From positions 496,001-560,000 of the forward strand of contig NZ_CP051684.1 in the NCBI RefSeq assembly GCF_012849375.1: a stretch of DNA of 64,000 nucleotides, read 5' to 3'. Source of the stretch: Duganella dendranthematis. Lineage in GTDB: Bacteria; Pseudomonadota; Gammaproteobacteria; Burkholderiales; Burkholderiaceae_D. Made by a program: the position numbers and the translations under genes. Positions 43,533-54,754 of the stretch are shown here, piece after piece (position 1 is the first letter of the stretch; each line of letters opens with the position of its first letter). The notes below the pieces were generated by a model. The model did no database searches, had not been told where the DNA came from, and saw only the letters and a program-made list of their open reading frames with translations.

Positions 43533-43955
43533 TTAGAACACTCCAAACAGTTTCAGGGCGACCAGCGCGGTCAGGACCAGGCTGATGACCAGCACGGTGG
43601 CGGACGATTTACGCGCCGAATCTTTGTCCAGGCCGACGTGCATATCCATCACCAGGTGGCGCACGCCGGCGCACAGGTGGTGCAGGAAGCCCCAGCTCAG
43701 GGCCAGGATGATCAGCTTGACCAGCGGGTAGGTCACGAAACCTTCGTAGTACGCGAAAGAGATCTCGGAGCGCAGCGAATTCTGCAAGAGATACAGCACG
43801 AACGGCAGCAGCACGAACATCAATACGCCGCTGATGCGGTGCAGGATGGACACGATGGCAGCCAGTGGCATGCGGTAATTGGACAGCTCGGTAACATGGA
43901 TGTTACGGAACTCCGGCCGTTCTTTTTTAGGGGCTTCCCTTACGGCTTCTGACAT
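43533..43955 (-). CDS. sdhC: Succinate dehydrogenase cytochrome b556 subunit
   Basis: 140 residues with three membrane helices. SILHRISGVLMFVLLP is the family signature around the quinone site; HHLCAGVRHLVMDMH holds the axial His region. It is the first gene of the operon, with AGGAGG before the ATG. The 210 bases upstream hold its promoter and the 3' flank of gntR; a GTATAAG segment lies close to the start codon but I cannot fix the promoter. Confidence 0.95.
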   Translation of the reverse strand: MSEAVREAPKKERPEFRNIHVTELSNYRMPLAAIVSILHRISGVLMFVLLPFVLYLLQNSLRSEISFAYYEGFVTYPLVKLIILALSWGFLHHLCAGVRHLVMDMHVGLDKDSARKSSATVLVISLVLTALVALKLFGVF

Positions 43956-44165
43956 AACAAGACCTCCTCAGGCTTATACAAAAATTTGGTGAGACTGCGA
44001 TTTTCGCCGATTTCCACTCTTACAACCAATATCTATTGTTACATAGAATAAAAATAGTGGTCAGCGACACCAGCCGGCGGCTACTTTCCGTAGCTCAACG
44101 TATTATCAGCGCAACAATGCTACCGGCGTATGACTGCGCGCCATGTCTCCTTCAGTTCAACTCAC

Positions 44166-44963
44166 TCAGTTCAGCTCATTATGATAATGGTGGCGTTCGG
44201 TCGAATACAGGCCGCGGCGCAACTCCACCGGCTTGTCGCCATAGGTATAGGACACCCGCTCCGATGCCAGCAGCGGCGTGTTGGCGGCAATCTTCAGCAG
44301 CACGGCGTCGCCTTCGGCGGCGCACACGGCGCGGATTTTTTCAGTGGCGCGGATCATCCGCGTACCGAATTCGGATTCAAACAGGCCATACATCGGACCT
44401 TTATACTCTTCCAGACGCTCCGCCGTCAGCCCCTTAAAAGTAATACCCGGCAGCCAGATTTCCTCGACGATGGTCGGCACGCTGTCGAAGTGCTGGACCC
44501 GCTTGATGAAGATCACGGCGTCGCCCGACTTCAGGTCCAGCAGGCGCGCCACATCGGCCGGCGCGCGCATGCGCTTGACTTCGATGAACTGGCTGACGCC
44601 CGGGTGTGGCACGCCCTCGTCCGGCATCAGCCGCAGGAAGCGAAACTGCGCCCGCTCCTCATGATGGGTGGAGACGAAGGTGCCCTTGCCCTGCTTGCGC
44701 ATCACCAGATTCTCGGCGGCCAGCTCGTCGATCGCCTTGCGCACAGTGCCCTGGCTGACCTTGAATCGGTTGGCCAGTTCCACTTCGCTAGGGATCAGTT
44801 CGCCCGGCTTCCATTCGCCGGACTGCAGGCTCTTGGTGATCAGGGCCTTGATTTGCTGGTACAGCGGGGAGAACGTCGGTGACGCATTGGACGATGCCGT
44901 TGCCGCACCGCCGACACTGCTGGCGGCGGGATTGTTATTCGAATTTGGCGGCACGGAACTCAT
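44166..44963 (-). CDS. GntR/HutC-family regulator beside the TCA genes
   Basis: 265 residues. After a Ser/Asn/Ala-rich tail of about 25 residues comes a GntR winged HTH (PLYQQIKALITKSL, IPSEVELANRFKVSQGTVRKAI in outline), then a UTRA effector domain ending PVELRRGLYSTERHHYHNEL. The frame also opens at a GTG at 44981; the ATG at 44963 is preferred but has no strong ribosome-binding site. It lies between sdhC and mdh and diverges from mdh. A perfect palindrome upstream is its likely operator, so it probably controls mdh, itself and perhaps sdh in response to a TCA metabolite. Confidence 0.88.
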   Translation of the reverse strand: MSSVPPNSNNNPAASSVGGAATASSNASPTFSPLYQQIKALITKSLQSGEWKPGELIPSEVELANRFKVSQGTVRKAIDELAAENLVMRKQGKGTFVSTHHEERAQFRFLRLMPDEGVPHPGVSQFIEVKRMRAPADVARLLDLKSGDAVIFIKRVQHFDSVPTIVEEIWLPGITFKGLTAERLEEYKGPMYGLFESEFGTRMIRATEKIRAVCAAEGDAVLLKIAANTPLLASERVSYTYGDKPVELRRGLYSTERHHYHNELN

Positions 44964-45022
44964 AGGCCAAGATTTCACCACAAATACACAGTGCCGTCCA
45001 GAAAAAACGGCAATAAGTTATC

Positions 45023-45038
45023 TGTCTTATATAAGACA
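45023..45038. promoter_or_regulatory. Palindromic operator, probably for the GntR regulator
   Basis: TGTCTTATATAAGACA, a perfect 16-bp palindrome in the gntR-mdh gap, 10 bases upstream of the mdh -35 box. GntR-family sites are short palindromes of this type, and the regulator gene is adjacent. No second full copy was seen at gltA, sdhC, odhA or acnA. Confidence 0.6.
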
Positions 45039-45048
45039 TAAGATAGGA

Positions 45049-45077
45049 TTGACAGATAGTTGCGACGAGCCTACACT
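45049..45077 (+). promoter_or_regulatory. Sigma-70 promoter for mdh
   Basis: TTGACA (45049-45054), a 17-base spacer and TACACT (45072-45077). The start would be near 45084, giving a leader of about 135 bases before mdh. Confidence 0.55.
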
Positions 45078-45220
45078 CGCCGCCGACGCTTATGGGATAC
45101 AGATGATTATAAGCGCCGAATTTTGCAGTATGATTACGTTTTCCCGGACCGGGCGACGGTCCAGCGCTAAGTCCTTAGCACCTGTTACGCACTTGTTACT
45201 TCACACTTTGGAGATTCATC

Positions 45221-46213
45221 ATGGCTAAAACCCCATTGCGCGTTGCTGTTACCGGCGCCGCCGGCCAAATCGGCTACGCTCTGCTGTTCCGCATCGCCAA
45301 CGGCGACATGCTCGGCAAGGACCAGCCGGTCATCCTGCAACTGCTGGAAATCCCTGACGAAAAAGCACAGAAGGCGCTGAAAGGCGTCATGATGGAAATC
45401 GATGACTGCGCATTCCCGCTGCTGACCGAAATGACCGCCCACGGCGATCCGCTGACCGCTTTCAAGGATGTTGACTACGCCGTGCTGGTTGGCGCCCGTC
45501 CACGCGGCCCAGGCATGGAACGCAAAGACCTGCTGGAAGCCAACGCCCAGATCTTCACCGCGCAAGGCAAGGCGCTGGATCAAGTTGCTTCGCGCAACGT
45601 CAAAGTCCTGGTGGTCGGCAACCCGGCCAACACCAACGCCTACATCGCCATGAAATCGGCGCCATCGCTGCCGGCCAAAAACTTCACCGCCATGCTGCGC
45701 CTGGACCACAACCGCGCGCTGTCGCAAGTGGCTGCCAAGACCGGCACCGCCGTCAAAGACATCGAGAAACTGACCGTGTGGGGCAACCACTCGCCAACCA
45801 TGTACGCTGACTACCGCTTCGCGACCGTCAACGGCAAGGCTGTCAAAGACCTGATCAACGACCAGGAATGGAACGCCAACACCTTCCTGCCAACCGTCGG
45901 CAAGCGCGGCGCCGCCATCATCGAAGCGCGTGGCCTGTCGTCGGCTGCCTCGGCCGCTAACGCCGCCATCGATCACATCCATGACTGGCACGTCGGCACC
46001 AACGGCAAATGGACCACCATGGGCATTCCATCGGATGGTTCGTACGGCATCCCGGAAGGCATCGTGTTCGGCTTCCCGGTCACCACCGAAAACGGCGAAT
46101 ACAAAATCGTTCAAGGCCTGGAAATCGATGCATTCTCGCAAGAGCGCATCAACCTGACCCTGAAAGAACTGACCGAAGAGCGTGAAGGCGTCAAGCACCT
46201 GCTGCCGGCCTAA
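45221..46213 (+). CDS. mdh: Malate dehydrogenase
   Basis: A 330-residue LDH-like malate dehydrogenase of the cytosolic type found in Betaproteobacteria. NAD-binding [12 protein letters not shown] is at residues 11-22. The Arg-rich substrate loop is [13 protein letters not shown], and the catalytic His190 is in [10 protein letters not shown]. It oxidises malate to oxaloacetate. TTTGGAGA precedes the ATG. It diverges from the GntR gene and is followed after 14 bases by the CitE-like gene. Confidence 0.97.
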   Translation: MAKTPLRVAVTGAAGQIGYALLFRIANGDMLGKDQPVILQLLEIPDEKAQKALKGVMMEIDDCAFPLLTEMTAHGDPLTAFKDVDYAVLVGARPRGPGMERKDLLEANAQIFTAQGKALDQVASRNVKVLVVGNPANTNAYIAMKSAPSLPAKNFTAMLRLDHNRALSQVAAKTGTAVKDIEKLTVWGNHSPTMYADYRFATVNGKAVKDLINDQEWNANTFLPTVGKRGAAIIEARGLSSAASAANAAIDHIHDWHVGTNGKWTTMGIPSDGSYGIPEGIVFGFPVTTENGEYKIVQGLEIDAFSQERINLTLKELTEEREGVKHLLPA

Positions 46214-46227
46214 GTTTCACCCCTTAC

Positions 46228-47319
46228 GTGGAACCGGTTAAACCGCCGATCCGCCGCACCCGCCGCGCTGCCGAGAGCAGCGCGGCGGTCATTTCGCCAG
46301 CCGACCCAGCACGCATGCATCCATCCGAGGTTTTATTCCAGGGTAATCTTCAGCCGGCCATCCTCCCGGCCTGCGACCACTACGCCGGCTCCGAGAAGCT
46401 GATGCGCAAATCGATCGCCCTGCAACAAGAACTTGGTCCCCTGTTCGACATCACCCTCGATTGCGAGGACGGCGCCAGCGCCGGCAACGAGTTGGCCCAC
46501 GCCCGCCTGGTGGCCGAGCTGCTGCAATCAGACGACAACAAATTCAATCGCATCGGCGCCCGCGTGCACGATGTCCACAGCCCTTACTTTGCGCAGGATG
46601 TCGAAATCATCTGCACCGCCGCGCAGCGCCTGGCCTACCTCGCCCTGCCGAAAGTGCAGAGCGTCGATGAAGTGGCGCGCGCCATCAAGCTGATTAACAC
46701 CCACGCCACCAAGGCCGGCCGCAAGGACTTGCCGGTGCACGTGCTGATCGAGACCCACGGCGCGCTGCACGACGTCTACGCCATCGCCGCCCTGCCGCAG
46801 GTGCAGTGCCTGTCGTTCGGCATCATGGATTTCGTGTCGGCCCACTACGGCGCGATTCCCGGCAGCGCGATGCGCACGCCGGGCCAGTTCACCCATCCGC
46901 TGGTGACCCGCGCCAAGCTGGAAATCGCCGCCGCCTGCCACGCGCACGGCAAGGTGCCGTCGCATAACGTCACCACCGACATCAAGGACACCGCGGTGGC
47001 CGCCAACGATGCCCAGCGCGCCGCCGCCGAATTCGGCTACACGCGCATGTGGAGCATCCACCCGAACCAGATCAAGCCGATCGTCAAGACGTTTACGCCC
47101 CGTTTGTCCGAGGTCAGCGAGGCCGCCGCCATCCTGCACGAAGCCGCCGCCGCGCACTGGGGCCCGATTGCCCAGCATGGACGCTTGCATGACCGCGCCA
47201 GCTACCGATATTATTGGACCGTTTTACAGCGTGCCAGGCAGGCCGGCCTCAGTTTGCCGGAATCCGTGGCCGCGCTGTTCAACGGCACACCCACCGATCT
47301 CCCACAGGAAGCACACTGA
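46228..47319 (+). CDS. HpcH/HpaI aldolase/citrate lyase (CitE-like) family protein
   Basis: 363 residues from a GTG; an internal ATG at 46315 gives 334 residues starting MHPSEVLFQG. CitE-like TIM barrel: LDCEDGAS with the metal-binding acidic pair, IGARVHDV, a LIETHGAL strand and WSIHPNQIKPI near the C-terminus. Such lyases cleave or form CoA esters of organic acids (malyl-CoA or citramalyl-CoA type), but the exact substrate is open. It follows mdh closely and its stop overlaps the next start by 1 base (TGATG), so it belongs to the mdh transcript. Confidence 0.85.
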   Translation: MEPVKPPIRRTRRAAESSAAVISPADPARMHPSEVLFQGNLQPAILPACDHYAGSEKLMRKSIALQQELGPLFDITLDCEDGASAGNELAHARLVAELLQSDDNKFNRIGARVHDVHSPYFAQDVEIICTAAQRLAYLALPKVQSVDEVARAIKLINTHATKAGRKDLPVHVLIETHGALHDVYAIAALPQVQCLSFGIMDFVSAHYGAIPGSAMRTPGQFTHPLVTRAKLEIAAACHAHGKVPSHNVTTDIKDTAVAANDAQRAAAEFGYTRMWSIHPNQIKPIVKTFTPRLSEVSEAAAILHEAAAAHWGPIAQHGRLHDRASYRYYWTVLQRARQAGLSLPESVAALFNGTPTDLPQEAH

Positions 47320-47840
47320 TGTCCATTTCCAAATTATTCATGGCTTGCAGCCTCGCGCTGGCCTCGTTGACCCTGGCCGCCGGCGCCCACGCCGACGACG
47401 CGCCGGCCAAGAAAACCGTCAAGAAGGCGGCCGCCAAGTCCACCAAGAAGGCCGCCGCCAAGCCCGTCGTTGCCGCTGAACCGAAAGCGCCGAACGAGGA
47501 AGAAGACGAGCCGGTCATCACCGATACCGCCTCCACCGACTTCGACTGCGAACTGGGCAACAAAATCACCATCTACCAGAACGCCACCGACGACAGCCAC
47601 ATCGCGCTGCGCTGGAAAAAGCGCCTGCACCGCCTGACCCGCGTCGGCACCACCACCGGCGCCAACCGCTTCGAAAACAAGATGTATGGCCTGATCTGGA
47701 TCGGCATTCCGGCCAAGGGCATGCTGCTCGATTCCAAGCAAAACCGCCAGCTGGCCAACGAATGCCGCGACGCCGAACAGCGCAAGCCGGTGTCGACTGC
47801 AGCGGGCGAGCCGACCAGCGCCAAGATCTCGATTCAATAA
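47319..47840 (+). CDS. Small exported protein, MliC-like domain possible
   Basis: 173 residues with a signal peptide (ACSLALASLTLAAGAHA), a Lys/Ala-rich linker (KKTVKKAAAKSTKKAAAK), an acidic patch (EEEDE) and a C-terminal ~85-residue domain with two Cys (FDCELGNKITIYQN...LANECRD). The Cys placement and beta-rich pattern resemble MliC-type lysozyme inhibitors, but I hold that loosely. The ATG overlaps the CitE-like stop. AGGAAG lies before it. Why an exported protein is coupled to TCA genes is unclear. Confidence 0.65.
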   Translation: MSISKLFMACSLALASLTLAAGAHADDAPAKKTVKKAAAKSTKKAAAKPVVAAEPKAPNEEEDEPVITDTASTDFDCELGNKITIYQNATDDSHIALRWKKRLHRLTRVGTTTGANRFENKMYGLIWIGIPAKGMLLDSKQNRQLANECRDAEQRKPVSTAAGEPTSAKISIQ

Positions 47841-47904
47841 ATACCAGCACCACGTTTCACTTCAATAATAGTAATAGACGCTACCCCATCACTAAGGAGA
47901 GGTC

Positions 47905-50613
<2,709 letters not shown>

Positions 50614-50630
50614 TTCTTTAAGCGCTCACT

Positions 50631-50668
50631 AAAACGCCCCGTGGCTGCGAAGCCCCGGGGCGTTTTTT
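50631..50668 (+). terminator. Rho-independent terminator after acnA
   Basis: Outer stem ACGCCCCG/CGGGGCGT (50634-50641 and 50656-50663), inner stem GGCT/AGCC, preceded by A and followed by T to 50668. Confidence 0.93.
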
Positions 50669-50692
50669 ATTGGGTCGCCGCTGCGCAATCGC

Positions 50693-50721
50693 TTGACATG
50701 GAAACGTTTCCATACCATGAT
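50693..50721 (+). promoter_or_regulatory. Promoter with LacI-type operator for the acyltransferase gene
   Basis: TTGACA (50693-50698), a 17-base spacer and CATGAT (50716-50721). The spacer is filled by the perfect 16-bp palindrome ATGGAAACGTTTCCAT (50698-50713). A central CG within such a palindrome is typical of LacI-family repressors. Bound repressor would block RNA polymerase. No LacI-type gene is in the window, so the regulator would act from elsewhere. Confidence 0.65.
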
Positions 50722-50755
50722 GTTAAAAACAATTCCCAAGCACAAAGGAGACCCG

Positions 50756-51907
50756 GTGGACAGCAATCCGACGGCGACAGGCTTCGCCGATACCAAGCGT
50801 CATTACGCCATCCTTGACGGCCTGCGCGGTGTGGCCGCCTTGCTGGTGGTGGCGTTCCACCTGTTCGAGGCTCATGCCGCCAGCCGCTTTGAACAGATCA
50901 TCAACCACGGTTACCTGGCCGTCGACTTTTTCTTCGTGCTGTCCGGCTTTGTCATCGGCTACGCTTACGATGACCGCTGGCGCAGCATGTCCACCACGGA
51001 GTTCTTTCAGCGCCGGCTGATCCGGCTACACCCGATGATCGTGATTGCCATGCTGATCGGCGCCGGCATGTTCTACTTCCAGACCAGCCCAATATTTCCA
51101 AAAATCCAGGACACCCCGCCCTGGCTGATGCTGGTGGTGATGGTGATCGGCATGACACTGCTGCCGGTGGGCGCGGCGCTGGATATTCGTGGCTGGGGCG
51201 AAATGCATCCGCTCAATGGTCCGGGATGGTCGCTGTTTTACGAGTATGTCGCCAACATCCTGTACGCGCTATTTGTCCGCAAATTTTCCAAACTGGTGCT
51301 GGGTGTCTGCGTGTTCATCGCCGGCGCGGTGCTGCTGCACTATTGCGTGACCGGTCCCAACGGCGACGTGATCGGCGGCTGGTCATTGGAACCGGCGCAA
51401 TTGCGCATCGGCCTCACGCGGCTGCTGTATCCGTTCTTTGCCGGTTTGCTGCTGTCACGCCTGGTTACGCCGGGACGCTACCAGCACGCCTTCCTGCTGT
51501 GCAGCGCCATCATTATTGTCGCGCTGGCGATGCCACGCATCGGCGGCCCGTCCGACCTGTGGCAGAACGGCCTGTATGACGCCCTGTGCATCACGCTAAT
51601 TTTCCCGTTGGTGGTCTACCTCGGCGCCAGCGGCGATGTGCGCACGGCCTTGGGAACCAAAGTCTGCGGCTTTCTAGGCGCGATCTCCTATCCGCTGTAC
51701 ATCATTCACTACCCCTTCGTCTACACCTACACCGCGTGGGTGGCGAAAGGCAAAGTGCCATTGATGCAGGCGCTACCGATAACCATCGCCACCTTTTCGC
51801 TGTGCGTGCTGGTGGCCTACCTGTGCCTGCGGTTCTACGATATCCCGGTCCGCACTTGGCTCACCCAGCGCCTGCGGCAGCAAGGCCGGCAACAGGCGCT
51901 GGCCTAA
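50756..51907 (+). CDS. Acyltransferase 3 family membrane protein
   Basis: 383 residues with about ten membrane helices. The family signature is present: LDGLRGVAALLVVAFHLFEA near the N-terminus in outline, with Arg and His, GYLAVDFFFVLSGFVIG and RRLIRLHPMIV. Members move acyl groups onto sugars of surface polysaccharide or lipids at the inner membrane. The frame opens at 50693, inside the promoter. AAAGGAG five bases before the GTG at 50756 decides the start. A sugar-responsive LacI operator would fit a glycan role. It converges on the M61 gene. Confidence 0.9.
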   Translation: MDSNPTATGFADTKRHYAILDGLRGVAALLVVAFHLFEAHAASRFEQIINHGYLAVDFFFVLSGFVIGYAYDDRWRSMSTTEFFQRRLIRLHPMIVIAMLIGAGMFYFQTSPIFPKIQDTPPWLMLVVMVIGMTLLPVGAALDIRGWGEMHPLNGPGWSLFYEYVANILYALFVRKFSKLVLGVCVFIAGAVLLHYCVTGPNGDVIGGWSLEPAQLRIGLTRLLYPFFAGLLLSRLVTPGRYQHAFLLCSAIIIVALAMPRIGGPSDLWQNGLYDALCITLIFPLVVYLGASGDVRTALGTKVCGFLGAISYPLYIIHYPFVYTYTAWVAKGKVPLMQALPITIATFSLCVLVAYLCLRFYDIPVRTWLTQRLRQQGRQQALA

Positions 51908-51922
51908 CCCTGGCCCTGGGTG

Positions 51923-53704
51923 TTAGCGGGTGCGCGGTGCGAGAATCTCGCGCAGCACATCCGGCCTGCCGGCAACGCGCTCCAGCGCCGGGAAGCGTTC
52001 GCCGTCGTGGTAGTCCAGCGCCAGCGTCTCCGCTGCGCCGGCCACCTTGAGGGTGATGGCGGCCGGCGTCTGCTGCGCGTCGCGGATCGCCTGGCGCAGC
52101 GCGGCCGTGGTGTAGGCATTGCCATTCACCAGGTCAATCTTCATGCCGGGTGCCAGCCCGGCGCGCCACGCCGCCCCGTCCTGCAGCACATCGCTGACGA
52201 CGCCGCCCTGCCCGACCTCCATACCGACCGAATACAGCAGCCCTGAGCCATTGCGCGCCGAACTTGCGCGGTACGCCAGCTGATAGCCGCCGCCGGTGAC
52301 GCCGTCCAGCGGCGCGTCCGGCCCCAGCGCATGCAGCCGCTTTTGCAGGAAGCCGCGCCAGTCATGCGGCACCACCGCGTTCAGCGCCACTATCAGGTCC
52401 TCGAAGCCATATGGCAGCGTGGTTGGCGGCGTATCGCCGCCAGCGCCGAGGAACAGCGCGACAAAGTCGTCCAGCGACTTGCGACCGTCGCTCAGCCGAC
52501 GGATGGTGACGTCCACGTCCAGCCACACCAGCGCGCCCTCGCCGTAAAAGTCAAAGCCATCGCGACGCAGGCCACCGTAGCCGCCACCCTCCCGCTGCCA
52601 TAGCGTCATGGCCATGCTGGCGGTATCTTGCAGATCGCGCCAGGCGCGGCCCGGCCGGTGGCTGTAGCGCGCCGCCGTGTCGGCCAGCGAGGCCAGATAC
52701 TGCGCCGGCGTCCAGATGCCGGCGCGTGCGGTCAGCACACCGCCAAGATAATCGGCCAGTCCCTCAACCACCCACAGGCCGCTGCTGTCCACGGTTTGCT
52801 GGAAGTTGGGCGCAATCAGGCCTGCCGGCCGGCGATACTTGCCGTTCCAGCTGTGGACGAAATCATGCGGCAGGAAATTGCCATACAGCGCGCGCATGTC
52901 GGCATCCACCATGAATTTCGCCGGCCGCCGGTTGTCCAGCGATTCATGATGATCGACCGCCAGCCCGCTGACCTGATCCGACAAGGTCATCAGGAAACGG
53001 AAGTCGCCGTAATGCCGGCTGCGGAACAGATAGCCGGATTGCCGCACCAGTTCGCGCAACTGGCCGATCTGCGCATCGCTGACCGCCAGGTCTTGCGGAC
53101 TGTCGGCCACCATGTCCAGGTAACGGTGTGGCGCGACCTCGACTTCGCGGAAATTGCGTCCGGCGATCAGCGGCGAATCGACCAGCCGCTCCAGCGAGAC
53201 CGCCTCGAACGCGCCGTCGCGCTGCGGCAGCGAGGTCGCATAGCGCCAGTCCGGCGGCAGCGTCACGCTCGGTTGGACCATGATGGCGCTGGCCTGCGTC
53301 TGTGGGCCGCCATACGGATACAGCAGCATGCTGTTCCAGCTCAGCGCCGCCAGGTCGCGGCTGGCCACGCCGCCACGGACGCTGCCGCTGTCGGTGGTGA
53401 TGAAATCGGACTGGATACGAAGCGCACTCACGCCCTGCGGTACGTTCAGGTGATAGAGATAGGCGTCATAGGGGTCGCGCGTCCACGGGATCGCCTGCTG
53501 CACGGCGCCGTCGCTGCGGATGACGATGCCGACGTGATTTTCCACCGGCGCCGGCGCATGCTCGGCGGGCAGCCACTGCGGATACGCCAGCGTCAATGGC
53601 CCCGGCGTCACAGGAATCACCTCGACGGCGTGATACAGCTTGCGCGGCGCGTCGCGCAGATCCACCGTCATGGTGATGGCGGCCAGACAGACAGAGGCGA
53701 TCAT
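51923..53704 (-). CDS. M61-family (glycyl aminopeptidase-like) metallopeptidase with PDZ domain
   Basis: 593 residues: N-terminal M61 beta domain, thermolysin-like catalytic domain and a C-terminal PDZ (LAPGMKIDLVNGNAYTTAALRQAIRDA in outline). The zinc motif reads H280-D281-F-V-H284-SWN, so the catalytic Glu of HExxH is Asp. The third ligand (WVVEGLADYLGG) is kept. Activity may be reduced or lost. The N-terminus (MIASVCLAAITM) is a very short signal-like segment, less clear than usual. It is divergent from a LysR gene across a 106-base gap. Confidence 0.87.
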   Translation of the reverse strand: MIASVCLAAITMTVDLRDAPRKLYHAVEVIPVTPGPLTLAYPQWLPAEHAPAPVENHVGIVIRSDGAVQQAIPWTRDPYDAYLYHLNVPQGVSALRIQSDFITTDSGSVRGGVASRDLAALSWNSMLLYPYGGPQTQASAIMVQPSVTLPPDWRYATSLPQRDGAFEAVSLERLVDSPLIAGRNFREVEVAPHRYLDMVADSPQDLAVSDAQIGQLRELVRQSGYLFRSRHYGDFRFLMTLSDQVSGLAVDHHESLDNRRPAKFMVDADMRALYGNFLPHDFVHSWNGKYRRPAGLIAPNFQQTVDSSGLWVVEGLADYLGGVLTARAGIWTPAQYLASLADTAARYSHRPGRAWRDLQDTASMAMTLWQREGGGYGGLRRDGFDFYGEGALVWLDVDVTIRRLSDGRKSLDDFVALFLGAGGDTPPTTLPYGFEDLIVALNAVVPHDWRGFLQKRLHALGPDAPLDGVTGGGYQLAYRASSARNGSGLLYSVGMEVGQGGVVSDVLQDGAAWRAGLAPGMKIDLVNGNAYTTAALRQAIRDAQQTPAAITLKVAGAAETLALDYHDGERFPALERVAGRPDVLREILAPRTR

Positions 53705-53776
53705 GCAGACCTGCTTTCAAGAAAATGGAGAAGCGGCCAGCTTATGGCCGCGAGGCAGCGGCGCATAGCGAATAGG

Positions 53777-53782
53777 TATAAT
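53777..53782 (+). promoter_or_regulatory. TATAAT -10 box for the LysR gene
   Basis: A consensus TATAAT lies 28 bases before the ATG at 53811 and overlaps the alternative ATG at 53781. That makes 53781 an unlikely translation start. No good -35 was found, which would fit activator or auto-control. Confidence 0.45.
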
Positions 53783-53810
53783 GGACGCCATTAACAACCC
53801 TAATACCATC

Positions 53811-54677
53811 ATGCCCAGGAATCTCGACGTCGGCCTGTTGCGCACCCTGATCGCGGTGGCCGACTGCGGCAGCATGAGCACCGCCGCCAGCCGGCTGCAC
53901 ATGACGCAGGGCGCCATCAGCCAGCGCATCAAGCGGCTTGAAACGTCCACCGGCTTGGTCCTGATGGAACGCGACCAGCTGGGTGCGCGCCTGACGCCCG
54001 CCGGCGAACGCCTGCTGGCCAGCGCACGCCAAATGGTCGACCTCAACGACGCTATTCTCGCCACGCTGACGCCGGCACTGTCGGGTCGCGTGCGGCTGGG
54101 CGTGCCGCATGACCTGATCGGCACGCACCTGCCGCCGATGCTGCACCAGTTCGCGCAGCACCATCCCGATATCGACGTGGCGCTGATGGCTGGCTCCTCG
54201 CACGAACTGCGGCGGGCCTGGGAAAGCCACAAGGTGGATCTGGCGCTGGTCGAGGAACCGGCCGGGGCCGACGTTGGCCCAGGCGAATTGCTGTCGCTGG
54301 AGCAGCCGGTGTGGGTCGGCGCCGCCGGCGGCAGGGCATGGAGCCGGCGGCCGCTGCCGGTGTGCCTGGTGTCGGACACCTGCGTATTCCGCCAGCCGGT
54401 CGATGCTGCGCTGCGTCAGGCCGGCATCGCCGCGCGCACCGTCATCGACTACGCCAGCATGGAGGCCACCACCGCCACCGTGCAGGCGGATCTGGCCGTC
54501 AGCGCCTGGCTGGCCTCCACCGTGCCGGCCACGCTGGACATCCTCGGCCACGACAGCGGCCTGCCGCCGCTGCCGCCGTACGCCATCACACTGCTGGCCG
54601 GCGACGCCCCCGCCACGCAGGCGATGGCCGCCTGCCTGCGTCAGATGTATGCCCGGCGCACGAATCAACTACAATAG
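53811..54677 (+). CDS. LysR-family transcriptional regulator
   Basis: 288 residues. The HTH has the common LTTR sequence (TLIAVADCGSMSTAASRLHMTQGAISQRIKRLE in outline), followed by an effector domain with GVPHDLIGTHLPPML. The ATG at 53811 (MPRNLDVGLLRTL) is chosen because the upstream ATG at 53781 lies in the -10 box. It diverges from the M61 gene, which it may control. Confidence 0.9.
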   Translation: MPRNLDVGLLRTLIAVADCGSMSTAASRLHMTQGAISQRIKRLETSTGLVLMERDQLGARLTPAGERLLASARQMVDLNDAILATLTPALSGRVRLGVPHDLIGTHLPPMLHQFAQHHPDIDVALMAGSSHELRRAWESHKVDLALVEEPAGADVGPGELLSLEQPVWVGAAGGRAWSRRPLPVCLVSDTCVFRQPVDAALRQAGIAARTVIDYASMEATTATVQADLAVSAWLASTVPATLDILGHDSGLPPLPPYAITLLAGDAPATQAMAACLRQMYARRTNQLQ

Positions 54678-54754
54678 GGATCATAAGGGTTATGATCTGC
54701 ATGACTGATCCGTTTTTTTATTCGCTTTTTCTTACCTGAGACTCTTATTGCGCT

